DNA from: Chrysemys picta bellii | Taxonomy: Eukaryota; Chordata; Testudines; Emydidae | Direction: 5' to 3' | Length of the DNA: 64,000 bases | NCBI RefSeq assembly: GCF_011386835.1 | Contig: NC_088799.1 | Coordinates: 75,721,302-75,785,301, forward strand | Part shown: positions 1 to 11,893 of the stretch, piece after piece | How positions within the stretch are numbered: the first letter of the stretch is position 1 | Layout of the letters: every line of letters starts with the position of its first letter | The notes under the pieces: model-generated | Told to the model about the DNA's origin: nothing | Database searches by the model: none | Seen by the model: only the letters and a program-made list of their open reading frames with translations | Made by a program: the position numbers and the translations under genes

Positions 1-232
1 TCCCCCTGGCTTGACTGGAGTGAGCCCTTTTATAGCATCAGAGGGGCCTTAATTAGAGCCAGGTGCTTAATTGTCTCACCTGACTCTTAGCAGGTTAATT
101 GGAGTCAGGTGGTCTATTAGCCTGGAGCAGCCCCTGCTCTGGTCACTCAGGGAACAGAAAACTACTTATCCAGTGGCCAGTATATCTCCCTTCTGCTACT
201 CTGCTGTTCCCAACTGGTCTGGGTCTATCACA
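1..232 (-). mobile_element. LTR 5' part (Gypsy/ERV-like), cut by window start
   Basis: Read on the minus strand, this begins TGTGATAGACCCAGACCAG at 232 and runs to a TATAAAAGGGCTC-type core promoter (complement of about 27-36). That is the layout of an LTR: a TG start followed by a TATA box about 200 bases in. The U3-like part contains short ATTAA/AGGTG repeats. The R/U5 part and any internal region lie left of the window. A related TGTGACAGAG start is seen at 56040. The family name is inferred from the LTR architecture and memory of turtle LTRs. Confidence 0.55.
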
Positions 233-1086
233 GAAGTTAAGTGTTAGATGAGTTACATGTTAACATTGTTAACTATTTCATTGTTCTTAACTCCAGCTGA
301 AATTTTCCATTATTCAGGGAATGTGGATAGAGTTTGAGCAGAGTACTATCATTTTCCTCCCCAAAACTGATCCCACCGCTTCTATCGAAGGAGCTGAGTC
401 TGAAATTTCAACTACAAAAGCAGTAACAGTGAATTCAAGTTTTGACATAAAATTTCAACCATGGCATGCAGAGATTCCTTGAGCATTACTATTTTAAGCG
501 TGATTGTTAAAGTGAGACTAGAATTTTAGTGTTAATACCAACAAAAACAGCAGCAAAACAAGAAAACAAAACATTTGGTCTACCACAAAATTTGGAATTA
601 TACTGGGAATTAGGAAGATAGGAAAGATCTTGAAATAACAGAAAGGCTTGACATTTTAATAACTTATACAGTGCAGCTGTTTAGAGACTTTTTAAAGCCT
701 CATGGGAAACTTTAAGTCATATTCAATTTAGAGAGAATTCTGTTAATATAATGTATATGTTTGTAGTTCTGTTGCCTTTTCCTTTATTAATAAGAATATC
801 TGCATAAGAAACATCACCCTTATTCCTTATTAGTTTATCCATTTATGTAGCTGCTTACCTTCTACCTGAAATCACAATTCTCTTTTTCTGACCTCACAAC
901 TGGGGTTATGGTAATAATGTCATCAACAGACTGCAGATTGTAACTTCAGGGTGGGAATAAGCCACATGCACAAATGACCTTTTATAAACAAAGCTGCTAT
1001 TTTAATATAAATTTAGTACTAAAAAAGCAAGGGAAAATAAATACGCCTCCTTCCACAATGTGATTTATAGGCAGAATTGTCTATAA

Positions 1087-1089
<3 letters not shown>
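233..1089. other. intron/intergenic, AT-rich, no gene seen
   Basis: AT-rich unique-looking sequence with stops in all frames. I see no splice-flanked exon, no RNA gene and no clear repeat. Confidence 0.5.

Positions 1090-1137
<48 letters not shown>
1090..1137. repeat. (TG)n microsatellite
   Basis: About 24 uninterrupted TG units, followed by a T run. Long and pure, so probably length-polymorphic. Confidence 0.97.
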
Positions 1138-1140
<3 letters not shown>

Positions 1141-1700
1141 TTTAAAGCATTCTCAGATGAAGTGTCAAGCACATTTTAACACTAGTGGAACTCATTCTTA
1201 AAGAGCTAAAGACCTGCTTCATTATCAAGTAGAGTTTTAAGAAACCATACAAGTGTGTGATGTACTGATAATGAATTGTGTTGTACATTTGTGTAGCAAG
1301 ATAAAGTAAAAGTAATCATGGTACCACCACCCCACCTATAGTGAGCTACAGTGGTCTCTATTAAAAGATCAGTTTTTACTTATTGTTGCCATATATAATA
1401 ATATATCAGACAACTATTATTTTCTGTACTGAGAAATAATTATGGTATCTCACATCCTATTGTATAATTGTTGACAAAATGATGACTTTTAAATGATGAT
1501 TATTGTTTATGCAAGAGATTCCCAAACATCCCACTCTTCCCATACTGTATGTTAGCAGGTACTTCTATGCCTCAAATGTATGTACAAAGAAGATCACATT
1601 TATTGTAAAGAAAACAGTAAGAAAATTGAAACATTCAGAGAAACAACAGAGGTCCTGATCCAAGCACACTGTAGCTAATGGAAAGATTGTTCTTGAGTCA
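1138..1700. other. AT-rich sequence, no gene seen
   Basis: Unique-looking AT-rich stretch. No exon, RNA gene or repeat family recognised. Confidence 0.5.
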
Positions 1701-1703
1701 TAA

Positions 1704-1918
1704 GCGCAGGAATTAGGGATGCAGGGGGTGCTCCAACACCCTCAGGTTTTAGCTGGGTCCTGGCCTGCCGGTCTCCCAGTGCCCAGGTCCCAGCCCACCA
1801 GCCCCCAGGTCTCAGCTGCTGGCCCCCTGGTCCAGCTAATGGCTCCGGGGTGGGGAAGGGACCAGGGGTAAGGGGGCTGGCTTTTAGCACCCCCACTATT
1901 CAAAGTGTTCCTGAGCCA
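1704..1918. mobile_element. hAT-like non-autonomous repeat, GC-rich core
   Basis: An abrupt GC island in AT-rich DNA. It starts near GCAGGAATTAGGGATGC and ends near TTAGCACCCCCACTAT...GTTCCTGAGCC, matching the common turtle repeat whose ends read 'GGTGCTGGGGGTGC' and 'CAGCACCCC'. ORFs here are by-products of GC content and encode nothing recognisable. The family call comes from memory of the consensus; a target duplication was not resolved. Confidence 0.45.
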
Positions 1919-1954
1919 CCATCTTGAGTTCAATGGGATTGGATTAGGCCCATA

Positions 1955-2197
1955 ATGGACACACTAACCCCCCATTTCGAACTAAGGTACGCAAATTCAG
2001 CTACGTTAACGTAGCTGAATTCGAAGTACCTTAGTTCGAACTTACCACGGGTCCAGACGCGGCAGGCAGGCTCCCCCGTCGATGCCGCGTACTCCTCTCG
2101 CCGAGCTGGAGTACCAGCGTCGACGGTGAGCACTTCCAGGATCGATCCCAGAAGATCGATTGCTTACCGCCAGACCCGCAGGTAAGTGTAGACCTAC
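1955..2197 (-). mobile_element. MITE with GGTCYACACT ends, copy 1
   Basis: Reads from GGACACACTAACCCCCCATT to GTAAGTGTAGACCTAC. The 7112-7387 copy is the same family in the opposite orientation. The shared core includes GAGTACGCG, the ACGGGGGAGCCTGCCTGCC region and ATCGATCCCAGAAGATCGAT. It encodes no protein. The left part (about 1977-2040) is a long near-perfect palindrome built on TTCGAACTAAGGTAC and AGCTACGTTAACGTAGCT. Confidence 0.7.
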
Positions 2198-3114
2198 GCG
2201 ATATGTCAGAGGAATGCTACTTCTCTAGAATTCTACATACACTCTAAAACAGTTACACTTAAAGTGAATATGTACCATCAGTAATCAACACAGAAAACTA
2301 AATAATTACCAGCCTTCTCTTAGCTGGAACACCTTTCAAAACTCCCAAGACAAAAGACATGTATTTAATATAACCTGGACATACTACAATAACTTACATC
2401 ACTCACTAGCTTCAATCTATCAATTGTAATATTAAAGCCCATATAGGACAACCCACATTTCAAAATCAACGTGCAGACAGGAGATTTTTTCAGATACTAC
2501 TTATAAGAATGTGACCATTATAATGGAAGTACAATGGCAGAAGCTGTCACTATACTCTGAACATTTGCAGTGAGAGTAGAACATCAGGCAGGCCTATGTA
2601 GAAGAGCTCTGCTGTTAGTATTTGCCTATTGCAGACTATTATCTAACTGGGATTATATTTTTATATTTATTTCATGTGTTTGTTTAACTTTGGAACTGAG
2701 AGACGGTTTTGGCATGGAAGTGCCTTCATTTGTGTGGGAGCCTGGAACCAGGCTGGAGCTCACCTCTCGTATTAACAATGTGCAAGTCTTATGCTGTAAA
2801 TATGAGTGTAAAAAACGTTGCTGAATTATAACACAATATATCAATATATATAGTATACATTTATCTGTCTATATCCCTGACTCTTGAGGTTTTCAAATAT
2901 TATTGCATTATTTTAAATGTCTTTCTCACTGCCTTTTTAAAATGTCTTTCTATATATTCTGTAATAATAAATACCAAGATAATTAAAACAAATTTTATAC
3001 AGTATGCAATGTGTTTCATTTTAATTAACTCTTATTTAAAAAAAAGTGAGAAGCTTCAACTACCCAAGTGTGTTCATATTATATATTATGCACATACATA
3101 CACACAATAAGAAT
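2198..3114. other. AT-rich sequence, no gene seen
   Basis: Two overlapping ORFs near 2570-2844 have no recognisable domain and no splice context, and are treated as chance. No repeat family was recognised. Confidence 0.45.
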
Positions 3115-3116
3115 GA

Positions 3117-5290
3117 AGGTTACTAACTTGTAATTGAAGTTCTTTGAGATGAGCCTCTGCATATTCATACTTACGGAAATGCACCAATCGGTGTAACATA
3201 GACAGTACAGCTTTCTTCAAGCAGTGCCTATCAGAGTGCCTGCGTGTCACCTCCTACCTTTCATGAACATTCTGAGGGTGAGGCTATAAAAGAAGGCACA
3301 GAGCCCTCTACTGCCTCAGTTCCTTTCAACTGCAGCACAGTACACTACAGAAGTGAACCTCTGGATCCAATGGACATGGAGCTTCTCTCTTATTACCGTA
3401 ATAGTTGTTAGTTCTTCTGGGTAATATGTTGTTGTTCTTAGAATTAGCCGTTTACAGGTAAAGTTAGTATAAGTTTTGTCTCAGTTCCTTTCAGAAGAGG
3501 ATCTGAAGAAGTAGTAAGCAGGTTTCAAAAGATGTGCTTCCTGTCTGTCAGTTTCCCCAGCACTGGATGACTAAGTAAGGTACCTAGCATGTGTCGGCGA
3601 GGAACATTATTCATCTAGATGTACAATATATTCTACATTTATGTCTAGAGTATGCTAGGAGAAACTCAATAGACTTCAGGCACTCTTACTTCAGGAACCC
3701 CATCAGCTAAACCTTTCCAGATCTGAGAAATTGGCGCATAAAGGGAAGAGACCTATGTTGGTTCTATCTTCAGCACTTGAAAAAATTAAAGTGCCTAGGA
3801 AGAATGTTGAATTGGCACTGGATTTGCCTCCATGTATGTTCACACCGCTCAGAGGCCAGAACTTCAGATCTGCTCAAGGGTTCTAAAGTGCTTGGAGCAT
3901 TTTCTTCAAAGGTGTTGAGCAAGCATAAGACTACGCCTTTGGATCAGTCAGTTGTGGTTCTGAAGAAGAAGGCTGCTGATAAAAGAGCCACTGTTAGCAG
4001 GGCCTGATCTCAGACAGGCAATTCATCAGATCCATCTGACTTGGATTCATCTTCCTCCTTTCCATGACAGACATCAGGATTGGGTCCATGAAGCACCCCC
4101 ATCCTTGGACCTGAACCTGCAGATACAAGAATTTCCCTAGATCTGAAAACATCTAAAGTATCAGATTGATACCAGTAGTTTTATTAGCTTTGGCACCAGT
4201 ATCAGATCTGAGAAAGACTGTGAGTGGTCCATCACAGTCAGTTAAATCAGCCTCTGGATCAGAGCGTCATATCTTTTGTGGAAAGAAGAGAGAGGTTCCA
4301 ACAGTGGTTATTTCTCAATCTTCTACTCCTCATTAAAGGTGCAGGTTGGAGGACATTCTGAGCTTTACTCCAGAGTTGTCATGGCTTCCACCTAAGATTC
4401 CTACGAGATCACCAGGCAAATCTTTCTGTCAATTCAGACCTATCCATCTTCTGGTTCCAATGTTATCTTCTATAAGCTCTGTTACCCATCCAAGATTGGA
4501 TCTACAAATAGAAGAGGATCGGGACAGATCTGCTCAACCTAGACAGCCTAGGTTTCAACTACCTAGGTCAGGGTTTATGGATCATTTGGATCTCCTTATC
4601 CCATGGGCATGTTTCCATACGGGTGGTTTTGGCAAGAATGGCAGCCTTGAACTCCATGGCCATACTGGCCTCCAACTAGGAAATTTATGGGATCTCCCCA
4701 ATATGACTGATAAAGAGAGGCTCCTGTTGCTAAGAATGAGAACATATCAGTGCCTCTGGATTCTGTAGCCCCAGATCCATTAGTCTGCTGCTACTGTAAT
4801 AGGTGATGTTTGTCAGAGGAAGATGAGGAAATAGTTGAGCATATGGAACATCAGCAGTTTAAGATTGTTCTGATTTGTTCCCAAATGAAAATGGGGGCAT
4901 ATCCTCTATGTTTTCTCCTTCTGAAGATGCTCTCCAATTGTGTGAGCTAGTGTGGTTTCAACAATAAAGTTACCTTTTGAGGCTGTGGAGGAAGCTTCTC
5001 ATCTCATGTTTGATATTTTGGGAACTCCCTCAAAAATAGTTTCTTTCCCTATTTTGGATTTAAAAACAAAACAACACCACCGCCAACAACAGCCTGCAAA
5101 AACTAGTTGGTCCAATTCAGCTTTTTGTCCACTCATTTCTAAGAAAGCTGATAAACTGTACCAGGCTGTCATATCCCATTACCATGTCATTTACGGGATA
5201 AGATGGAGAAGGTTCTACCGTCTAGTCTGCATCAGGTGGCACATTCCCATGAGTGGGAATATGCAGATGCCACTCAAAGAAGAACCTGGG
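3117..5290 (+). mobile_element. degenerate DIRS-like retroelement relic
   Basis: The ends form an imperfect inverted repeat. GTTCTTTGAGATGAGCCTC (3138 on) is mirrored by GCCACTCAAAGAAGAAC (about 5269-5285), and CTGCATATTC...ACTTACGGAAATG by its complement at 5242-5268. The reptile family usually begins GGTTACTTACCTGTAACTGG, here mutated to GGTTACTAACTTGTAATTG. Between the ends are gag-like fragments, including ORFs at 3777-4007, 4346-4768 and 4952-5425, with Pro/Ser/Trp-rich stretches and frameshifts. No reverse transcriptase, RNase H or tyrosine recombinase segment is left, so this is an internally deleted dead copy. The call rests on end structure and memory of the consensus. Confidence 0.5.
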
Positions 5291-5481
5291 GTATATTGTA
5301 TCTATAGTTTGCAGGCAGATAAAGGTATAATACATTATTGGCCCAGTCCTGGTCTATGGACTTCAATGGAAGAGTCAGTATCTGTAATATACATGGCCCT
5401 AGTTTTCAAAGATGTGCATGTCTAAGTGCTCACATCCAATCTGGCATATGAATCCTTACTGTATGCAAACAAGCAGAGATT

Positions 5482-5506
5482 ACACACACACACACACACA
5501 CACACC
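5482..5506. repeat. (CA)n microsatellite
   Basis: About 12 CA units. The small ORFs overlapping it are repeat-driven (Thr-His and Val-Cys strings). Confidence 0.95.
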
Positions 5507-6027
5507 AGAATGTGCAGGAACAACCCCCAGCTGTTGTGTATGCACCAGGGATGTGTACACCAAGGTCTGCACACACATAAGGCAAACTCACCTTGGAGAG
5601 TTTGGATCAAAATATGTTGTTCTAAATTGTAAAGATTAGTGAGGACAAAAGTGACATTAAAAACAATTATAAAATAGCATTTGTTGGGGAAGCAATCACA
5701 TTTGCTGACAAGTGATCTGAAATGTGTGGCTTTTAGAGCACAAAGCAAATTCTGTTTTCAGGTACACATTTGTAGCCCCAGGTTGTATGCATGAAACTGA
5801 CAGCTGAGTTCAGATACGCACCTATGTATTTTCAAACTAGGTAAAACATTAAACACTGTAGGTGAAATTTTCAAATATGAAAATCCCAGCCCTTTTCTAT
5901 AATTGTGATAATAGCAGCACAGTTATGGAGTGGTATGGTTACTAAGTGTGCAGTTTGGTTTAAGATATATAGCTCTTGCTCACTGGAAGCATTTGGCCTT
6001 CAAATGTCGGCCTTAGTATTTGTAGGC
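5507..6027. other. AT-rich sequence, no gene seen
   Basis: No exon, RNA gene or identifiable repeat apart from a Thr/His ORF tail extending from the CA repeat. Confidence 0.45.
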
Positions 6028-6150
6028 CTAATCCTGCAAAATTTATGCACAGAAGAAACTTTACTCAAGTGAGAAGGTTCATGAACTTAAATGAGATCAC
6101 CTCAGCGGAGCAGAGTTACTAACATGCTTATTTACAGGATCAGGCCCTGT
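6028..6150. mobile_element. palindromic MITE (GGCCTGATCCTGCAAA family)
   Basis: The left end CCTAATCCTGCAAAATTTA is the inverse of the right end TTTACAGGATCAGGCCC, with ACTTTACTCAAGTGAG and GCAGAGTTACTAACATGC mirrored in the arms. This is a widespread, old, non-coding fold-back repeat in reptiles and birds. The copy is diverged. Confidence 0.6.
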
Positions 6151-6439
6151 GGCATTGCAAAGACCATTTCACATGTATTGTTTCAATCACCACATATAGA
6201 ATAAACTGAAGAATTAGGCATACATTATAACACTATAGGCAAAGGCATGAAGTCACATAAATCAGTTGCAAAGTAAGGAGCATATATTGAAAGCACTGTG
6301 AATCTGCATTTTATGATGTTCCCTCAGTGACATGTGTGTTCCTAGAAGAGCTGATATATTATATTTTCCTTATATTGTGCTATTCCACATATCTCAGTAA
6401 AATTATTAGGGTAGTCCTATGAAGAATAGAAATAACTTA

Positions 6440-7067
<628 letters not shown>

Positions 7068-7111
7068 ACTACATTTCCCAGGCCTGACGAAAAGCTCTGT
7101 GTAAACTTGGA
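7068..7111 (+). mobile_element. Penelope-like 3' tail, left fragment
   Basis: TTTCCCAGGCCTGACGAAAAG followed by CTCTGTGTAAACTTGGA is the left part of a reptile Penelope-like 3' untranslated tail. It resumes at 7388 with CTTGGAAGCTTGCCTC. The 276 bases between are a MITE inserted into the tail. The duplicated CTTGGA (7106-7111 and 7388-7393) is the target-site duplication. Confidence 0.65.
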
Positions 7112-7387
7112 GTAGGTCTACACTTACCCCCGGGTCCGGCGGTAAGCAATCGATCTTCTGGGATCGATCTTCTAGACAAGACGCGATAAATCGATCCCAG
7201 ATCGATCCCGGAAGTACTCGCCGTCGACGCCGGTACTCCAGCTCAGCGAGAGGAGTACGCGACATCGACGGGGAGCCTGCCTGCCTGCCGCGTCTGGACC
7301 CGCAGTAAGTACGAACGAAGGTACTTCGAATTCAGCTACGTTATTAACATACCTTAGTTCGAAATGGGGGGTTAGTGTGGACCAGGC
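7112..7387 (+). mobile_element. MITE with GGTCYACACT ends, copy 2, nested in a Penelope tail
   Basis: Begins GTAGGTCTACACTTACCCCC and ends GGGGTTAGTGTGGACCAGGC. The two ends are imperfect inverted repeats of each other. Boundaries come from the interrupted Penelope tail and the flanking CTTGGA repeat. The content is shared with 1955-2197 in inverse orientation. The TTCGAA...AGCTACGTTA palindrome is shorter and more damaged here. There is an extra ATCGATC-rich hairpin around 7147-7208. It encodes no protein. The superfamily is unsettled; a 6-8-bp duplication would suit hAT. Confidence 0.75.
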
Positions 7388-7505
7388 CTTGGAAGCTTGC
7401 CTCTTTCACCAAGATAAGTTGGTCCAATAAAAGACATTACCTCACCCATCTTGTCTCTCTAATATCCTGGGACCAACATGGTTACAACAACACTACAAAA
7501 AAGAT
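7388..7505 (+). mobile_element. Penelope-like 3' tail, right fragment
   Basis: GAAGCTTGCCTCTTTCACCA, then AGTTGGTCCAATAAAAGACA, then CTTGTCTCTCTAATATCCTG and a terminal CATGGTTACAACAACAC. The order (GAAAGCTT motif, AATAAA-like box, 'GTCTCTAA' motif, terminal ACGGCTAC-like motif) matches the tails in the fold-back elements at 11907, 28515 and elsewhere. It is a different, older subfamily. Confidence 0.6.
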
Positions 7506-9382
7506 CCGGTAGCACCCAGGATAAATTTACCAATTCACTTCTGCATTTGTTTTGTCTCTCTAATCAGGGGCTTTTAATTCAAATTGAACTTGATGGCAGC
7601 AATCTTGTTACTCTGGGGGATATAAGAAATATATGCTTTGCTGACAAGTGAACAAAAATGTGGAAGCTCTCATTAGTGGGGGCCACTCACCCCTGAGTTC
7701 AGAAACAGCTTCTAAGAGTGAAACTTAAACCATCCAAACCTCGGGTGGTCTTGGGGTTTGTAATTTTCTAGCTTTGATATTTTTTGTTTGTTTCTTGTAG
7801 TCACAATGGACCCAATTAACCCCTGATGTAACTTCATGGAAGTCAATGCAGTTACATCAAGAGTGAATCTGACTTGATATCTGAAGCTGTCATCAGCTGT
7901 GTGGTCAATGTGTTATCTTTCACATACAACTTTTTCACAGATGAATTTTCTTGCTGTCTAGATTATTTACCATTTCTTCTGTTTTGGGACCAGTCTCTGG
8001 CTAGTGGTTCAAGATGTGTATATCTCTTTGCATCTATTGTAGCATCATTCTCTTATAAAACTCCTGGAAAGGCATTCAGCCAACAGTTTTCTGTTCTTTC
8101 ACTAAAGAATTCATCCCAGGTCACTGCAGAGCTACTGCTAATATCCCACAATGTGTAATCTTTCATTTCCTGAAAGGCTGTCATTTCAGAGTAAATATCC
8201 ACTGTTCATGTAAAAAAGTCACTTCCTCTGTTACAATTGCTCTGGCATTAGTTAGCAGAAAAATGAAAGAAATTCCTTAGTCTGTAGTTTTGACTGGTAA
8301 AATGGATAAGATGAAGAGTTGTCCACTAGCAAAATAACTTTGGAGGGTAGAATAGGTGATGATTCTGCAGGTGAGTATGTGACTACAGAGACAAAACTCT
8401 GTACTTTACATAATTTATTAACCCTATCTTCAGTTATCTATATGTTTGTTGAGTTTACATACTTTGCTGCCAGTATTATATGCTTAAAGCATGTGGGATT
8501 TGCATACAGAAAAAATAATCTAATTTTATTATTAACAATACAATGTGCACAAGTCTCAGGCATCATTATGAACAGTCCATGCTAGCACTGATCTTGGATT
8601 CAGTTGATGAGGACTTCTGTGAATCCTGTTTTAGATTTCATATGCAATAAACTGTGGAAGTAACATTTTGTTCATGATAGTTAATAAATGTCAAAAGTGT
8701 GTTTGTCTTAACAATACTATATACTGTATGATACTCCATAAAATTCCCCTTAAAATATGTGCCTCCTGCTATAAAAAAAAGTGTGTGTAGAGGCAAAGAA
8801 TCATGCTGATATATTCATTTTTAAAACGTTATCTTAGCTCTATTTTAATAGAAACTCAAGTTAATGTGGTGCTGTGAAAGAAACAAGACTGACAATGTTA
8901 CAGACTGACACCCTTATCTACAGAACAAGCAAGCTTCTTGCACCCAACACTGCAAATATGTCTCAGATCTGGTCTATGAGATCATCTCGTGAAGTAGGCC
9001 TGTAGTTCATTATTCTTGCGTATTCAGTCCTTGGCTTATCTTTTGACACTGCCCGCATGGGTTCCAATGATATGGACAGCTGTCCACCAAGAATTGGATT
9101 GAGAACCCCAAATTATTTTCCATGCAGGTCCTTAAAACAGGTATCTGATGAAAATACATAGACAGTGAACCTAGAGATGAATGGCTTTGTATCCTATTAT
9201 TAATTTCAAAATCAATTATGTGGAAAACCATGGGGAGGCTTAGTCCTTCAAAGTTAATGGATTGTTATCTAAAAGCACCCATTAAAATGATGTATTTTGG
9301 ATATGCTCCCTAACTTGAAAAATGTTCTTCTGCCAATGTCCTGATCCATCCAGCATAGTCAAAGGCAAGCATCATGCTCCAC
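7506..9382. other. intron, one weak MITE relic, no gene
   Basis: Includes a small diverged palindromic repeat at about 7806-7872 centred on CATGGAAGTCAATGCAG. The ORFs at 7874-8158 and 8319-8585 have no recognisable domain, no splice context and no family match known to me. Confidence 0.45.
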
Positions 9383-9475
9383 AACAGCATTTATCAAACT
9401 GTTGTCTGCGGAGCACTGGTGGTCTGCAGAGAGCTAGTTGGTTACATGGCGCTCCTTTTTTCTAGCTGCTTTTAC
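9383..9475 (+). mobile_element. hAT-like repeat fragment
   Basis: TTATCAAACTGTTGTCTGCG then GAGCACTGGTGGTCTGCAGA resembles the end of reptile hAT repeats ('TTTCTCAAACTG ... GCGGAGCACTGGTGGTCCGC'). The right boundary is unclear and homology may continue to about 9830. Confidence 0.4.
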
Positions 9476-9859
9476 AGGCTAGAAGTGGCCCACTTCACTT
9501 GTCCATATACTTCACTGAAAGAACAGCTTAGATGCCTATAAAAGGAGCTGGAAAGAAGAAGGAGTCCTAGTATTTGTTGCTGTGTAAGAGGATGCAAAGA
9601 AAAAGGAACTGCTGTCAGGAAGCAAAGCCACCCGTGGGACAATAACAATTAGCTAAATACTCTATTATTTGTTACCACAGGGATGTTGCAAAGTAAAAAT
9701 TGGAAGGTAAGTGGTCTTCCCAAGTTAAGGGGCAGGTGGCTTGCACAAAATTGAGGTGAGGTGCCCATCTGAATGGGAGCAGTGGTGGTTCACAAGACAC
9801 TGTCATTCACACTACGAAAAAATATGATAAACCCTGGTGGTAACATGGTGTTCAAGGCT

Positions 9860-10035
9860 AGGAGCTAAGACTGCTTAGTTCTAATTCATTCTTTGCCATT
9901 TATTATGCAGCCTTCGGCAAATCACAAATCTCTCTGCCTCAGTTTCTCTGTCTACAAAAAAGGGATACTTACCTCACTTGGTTGTTGCAATTAGATAACA
10001 TTTGTAAAGTGCTATTTAAGTCCTAAGTGCTCTTA
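9860..10035 (+). repeat. MIR/CORE-SINE copy
   Basis: Shows the MIR order: TTAGTTCTAATTC..TTGCCATTTATTATGCAGCC, TTCGGCAAATCACAAATCTC, TGCCTCAGTTTCTCTGTCTA, GGGATACTTACCTCAC, and TTGTAAAGTGCTATTTAAG. This is an old tRNA-derived SINE with its Pol III head lost. Confidence 0.75.
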
Positions 10036-11466
10036 TCGTAGTCATACCCACATATCGTCCCACTTCCTTCATATTAATTCTTTCATTACTGATTATCTTT
10101 AATAGCTGGATTCTGTAATAATGGCTTTAAAATTGTTTCTACATCTGGACCAGAATTAATTTTATATTTAAAAAGTATAAATATAAGATGTCCAAGGACA
10201 TGATTTTGATTTTACATCTGCAGGTATGTTTTCACAAACACCAGAAGTTTTTGTATGTACACAAACTTAATGTTATAAGGTATGCAGGAAAATGCATGTG
10301 AAATTAATCAGGCCTAGTCTGATTAGAAGATCCAATAATATTGCACATGTGGAAAGATGGCTAAAACCAAAAAACACACAAGGGGACTAATTCATGTTAC
10401 TACTGAAATAAATGGAGTTACACCAAGGAATAATTTGACCCATCACATATGTATTTTGTACAATTAACTGAATACTTTTTTTTATAAAAGCAAAGCACTC
10501 TATTTATACTTTAACAAGAGGAAATCTCCTTTCCTTCTGTCCTCTTCAGAATCTGATCTTATATCAGATATCGTATTTGTTACCTCCAAATACCTCCAAT
10601 GTTATTTCATTTACACCAAGGGGAGTTGGATTAGGCCTTGCAATAATGCCATTTATGATGCATTTTGATGGTTCCAGATATATTTAGCCTCTTTTATTAA
10701 CAGTTTTCCAGTAGCAGTGTGGGGGTTATGTGCATGCACACATGTACATTTTGCTGCAACTTTATTTATGTGGTGTTATTTCTTTAGCAAATATATATGC
10801 TCATTGTTGAACTCCTATAATGGTTCATCATAATCTGTACTGTAGTGTATCTAGAAAAAGGTCCTTTAATAAATATGGTAAAAAGCAAAGCAAACAAAAT
10901 GAAATTACTATTACTTTATAGTGACATTATAATTTATTACGGGTTTTATCACAGAATTTACTACCATAATAGTGAGTTTCATGTCTTTTTACTGAATTTC
11001 TGGTATCATTGACATCCTCTTGCCCTCTGAGGGAGGTTGAATTCTGGCCTCAGGATTTCCTCAGGCAGAAGGGTGATGGCTATGTATTTTTTCTGGGTCC
11101 AGGTTTGTGCAGTGTGCAATTTCCAGGTCTTTGCTGAGCTACAGAACAAGTTTCTTAAAAGTGTGTGCCAAACTCTTTTGTTTGGGAAAGCCATTGGTGC
11201 GGCATCAAAGGAGTGTCTTAATATTTGTACTTGTTTTATATAAGTGCAATTTTAAATAGAATCTTGGCTGCACTGTTTTACCGTGAGATGCCTAGAATGG
11301 CATGAGGGAAAGCAGCCGTAAGATTACAGGCTCTGTCCTATATTCCTAGTGCTCTCTCAACTCCCATTAAAGAAAATGGCCCCAGCTCCTTGGCTAGTGT
11401 ACTTCAGCCATGCTTCATGGACTTCAGTGGATTGACAGATTTATATTAGGCAAGGATTGTAGTCAG
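10036..11466. other. intron with small MITE relics
   Basis: About 10382-10441 (GGAGTTACACCAAGGAATAA) and 10605-10640 (TTTACACCAAGGGGAGTTGG) are diverged scraps of the 'AAGTCAATGGAGTTACACC' fold-back family. Overlapping ORFs on both strands at 11006-11243 have no recognised product. Confidence 0.45.
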
Positions 11467-11556
11467 TAGGCCTGATTCTCATATCATGCTGGCATCAGGC
11501 GAATTTAACTCCATTGATTTAAATGGAATAACTTTCATGAGGTCACAATCAGGCCC
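11467..11556. mobile_element. palindromic MITE (GGCCTGATTCTCA family)
   Basis: The left end GGCCTGATTCTCATATCA and the right end TGAGGTCACAATCAGGCCC are inverted. The centre AACTCCATTGATTTAAATGG is itself nearly self-complementary. Confidence 0.65.
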
Positions 11557-11893
11557 AATGGGAATTGTGAACATTCATCACCTTGCAAGACTGGCCCAAT
11601 ATAGTACATATAGGTATGCATCTTTTTTTTAAAAAACCTCTGCTTTTCCTGAGTCATCCTCTTTTGCAATAAAATAGCTGTTGAGAGCGATACTAGCTTT
11701 GTGTAGCTCACATTTCCATAGTTGTATGATAGGGGATATTCTTGACAAAGAAACGAAGTCCTCAGGAAATGAAGGCATCCATTATTTTGATTACTTATGA
11801 TATATTCCATGATTAATAATATTTTGCAATATCTGAATTAGAATACCCAGGCTTGTATGATAATTAATAGATGTAAGAATTGGCTCAGCAAAC

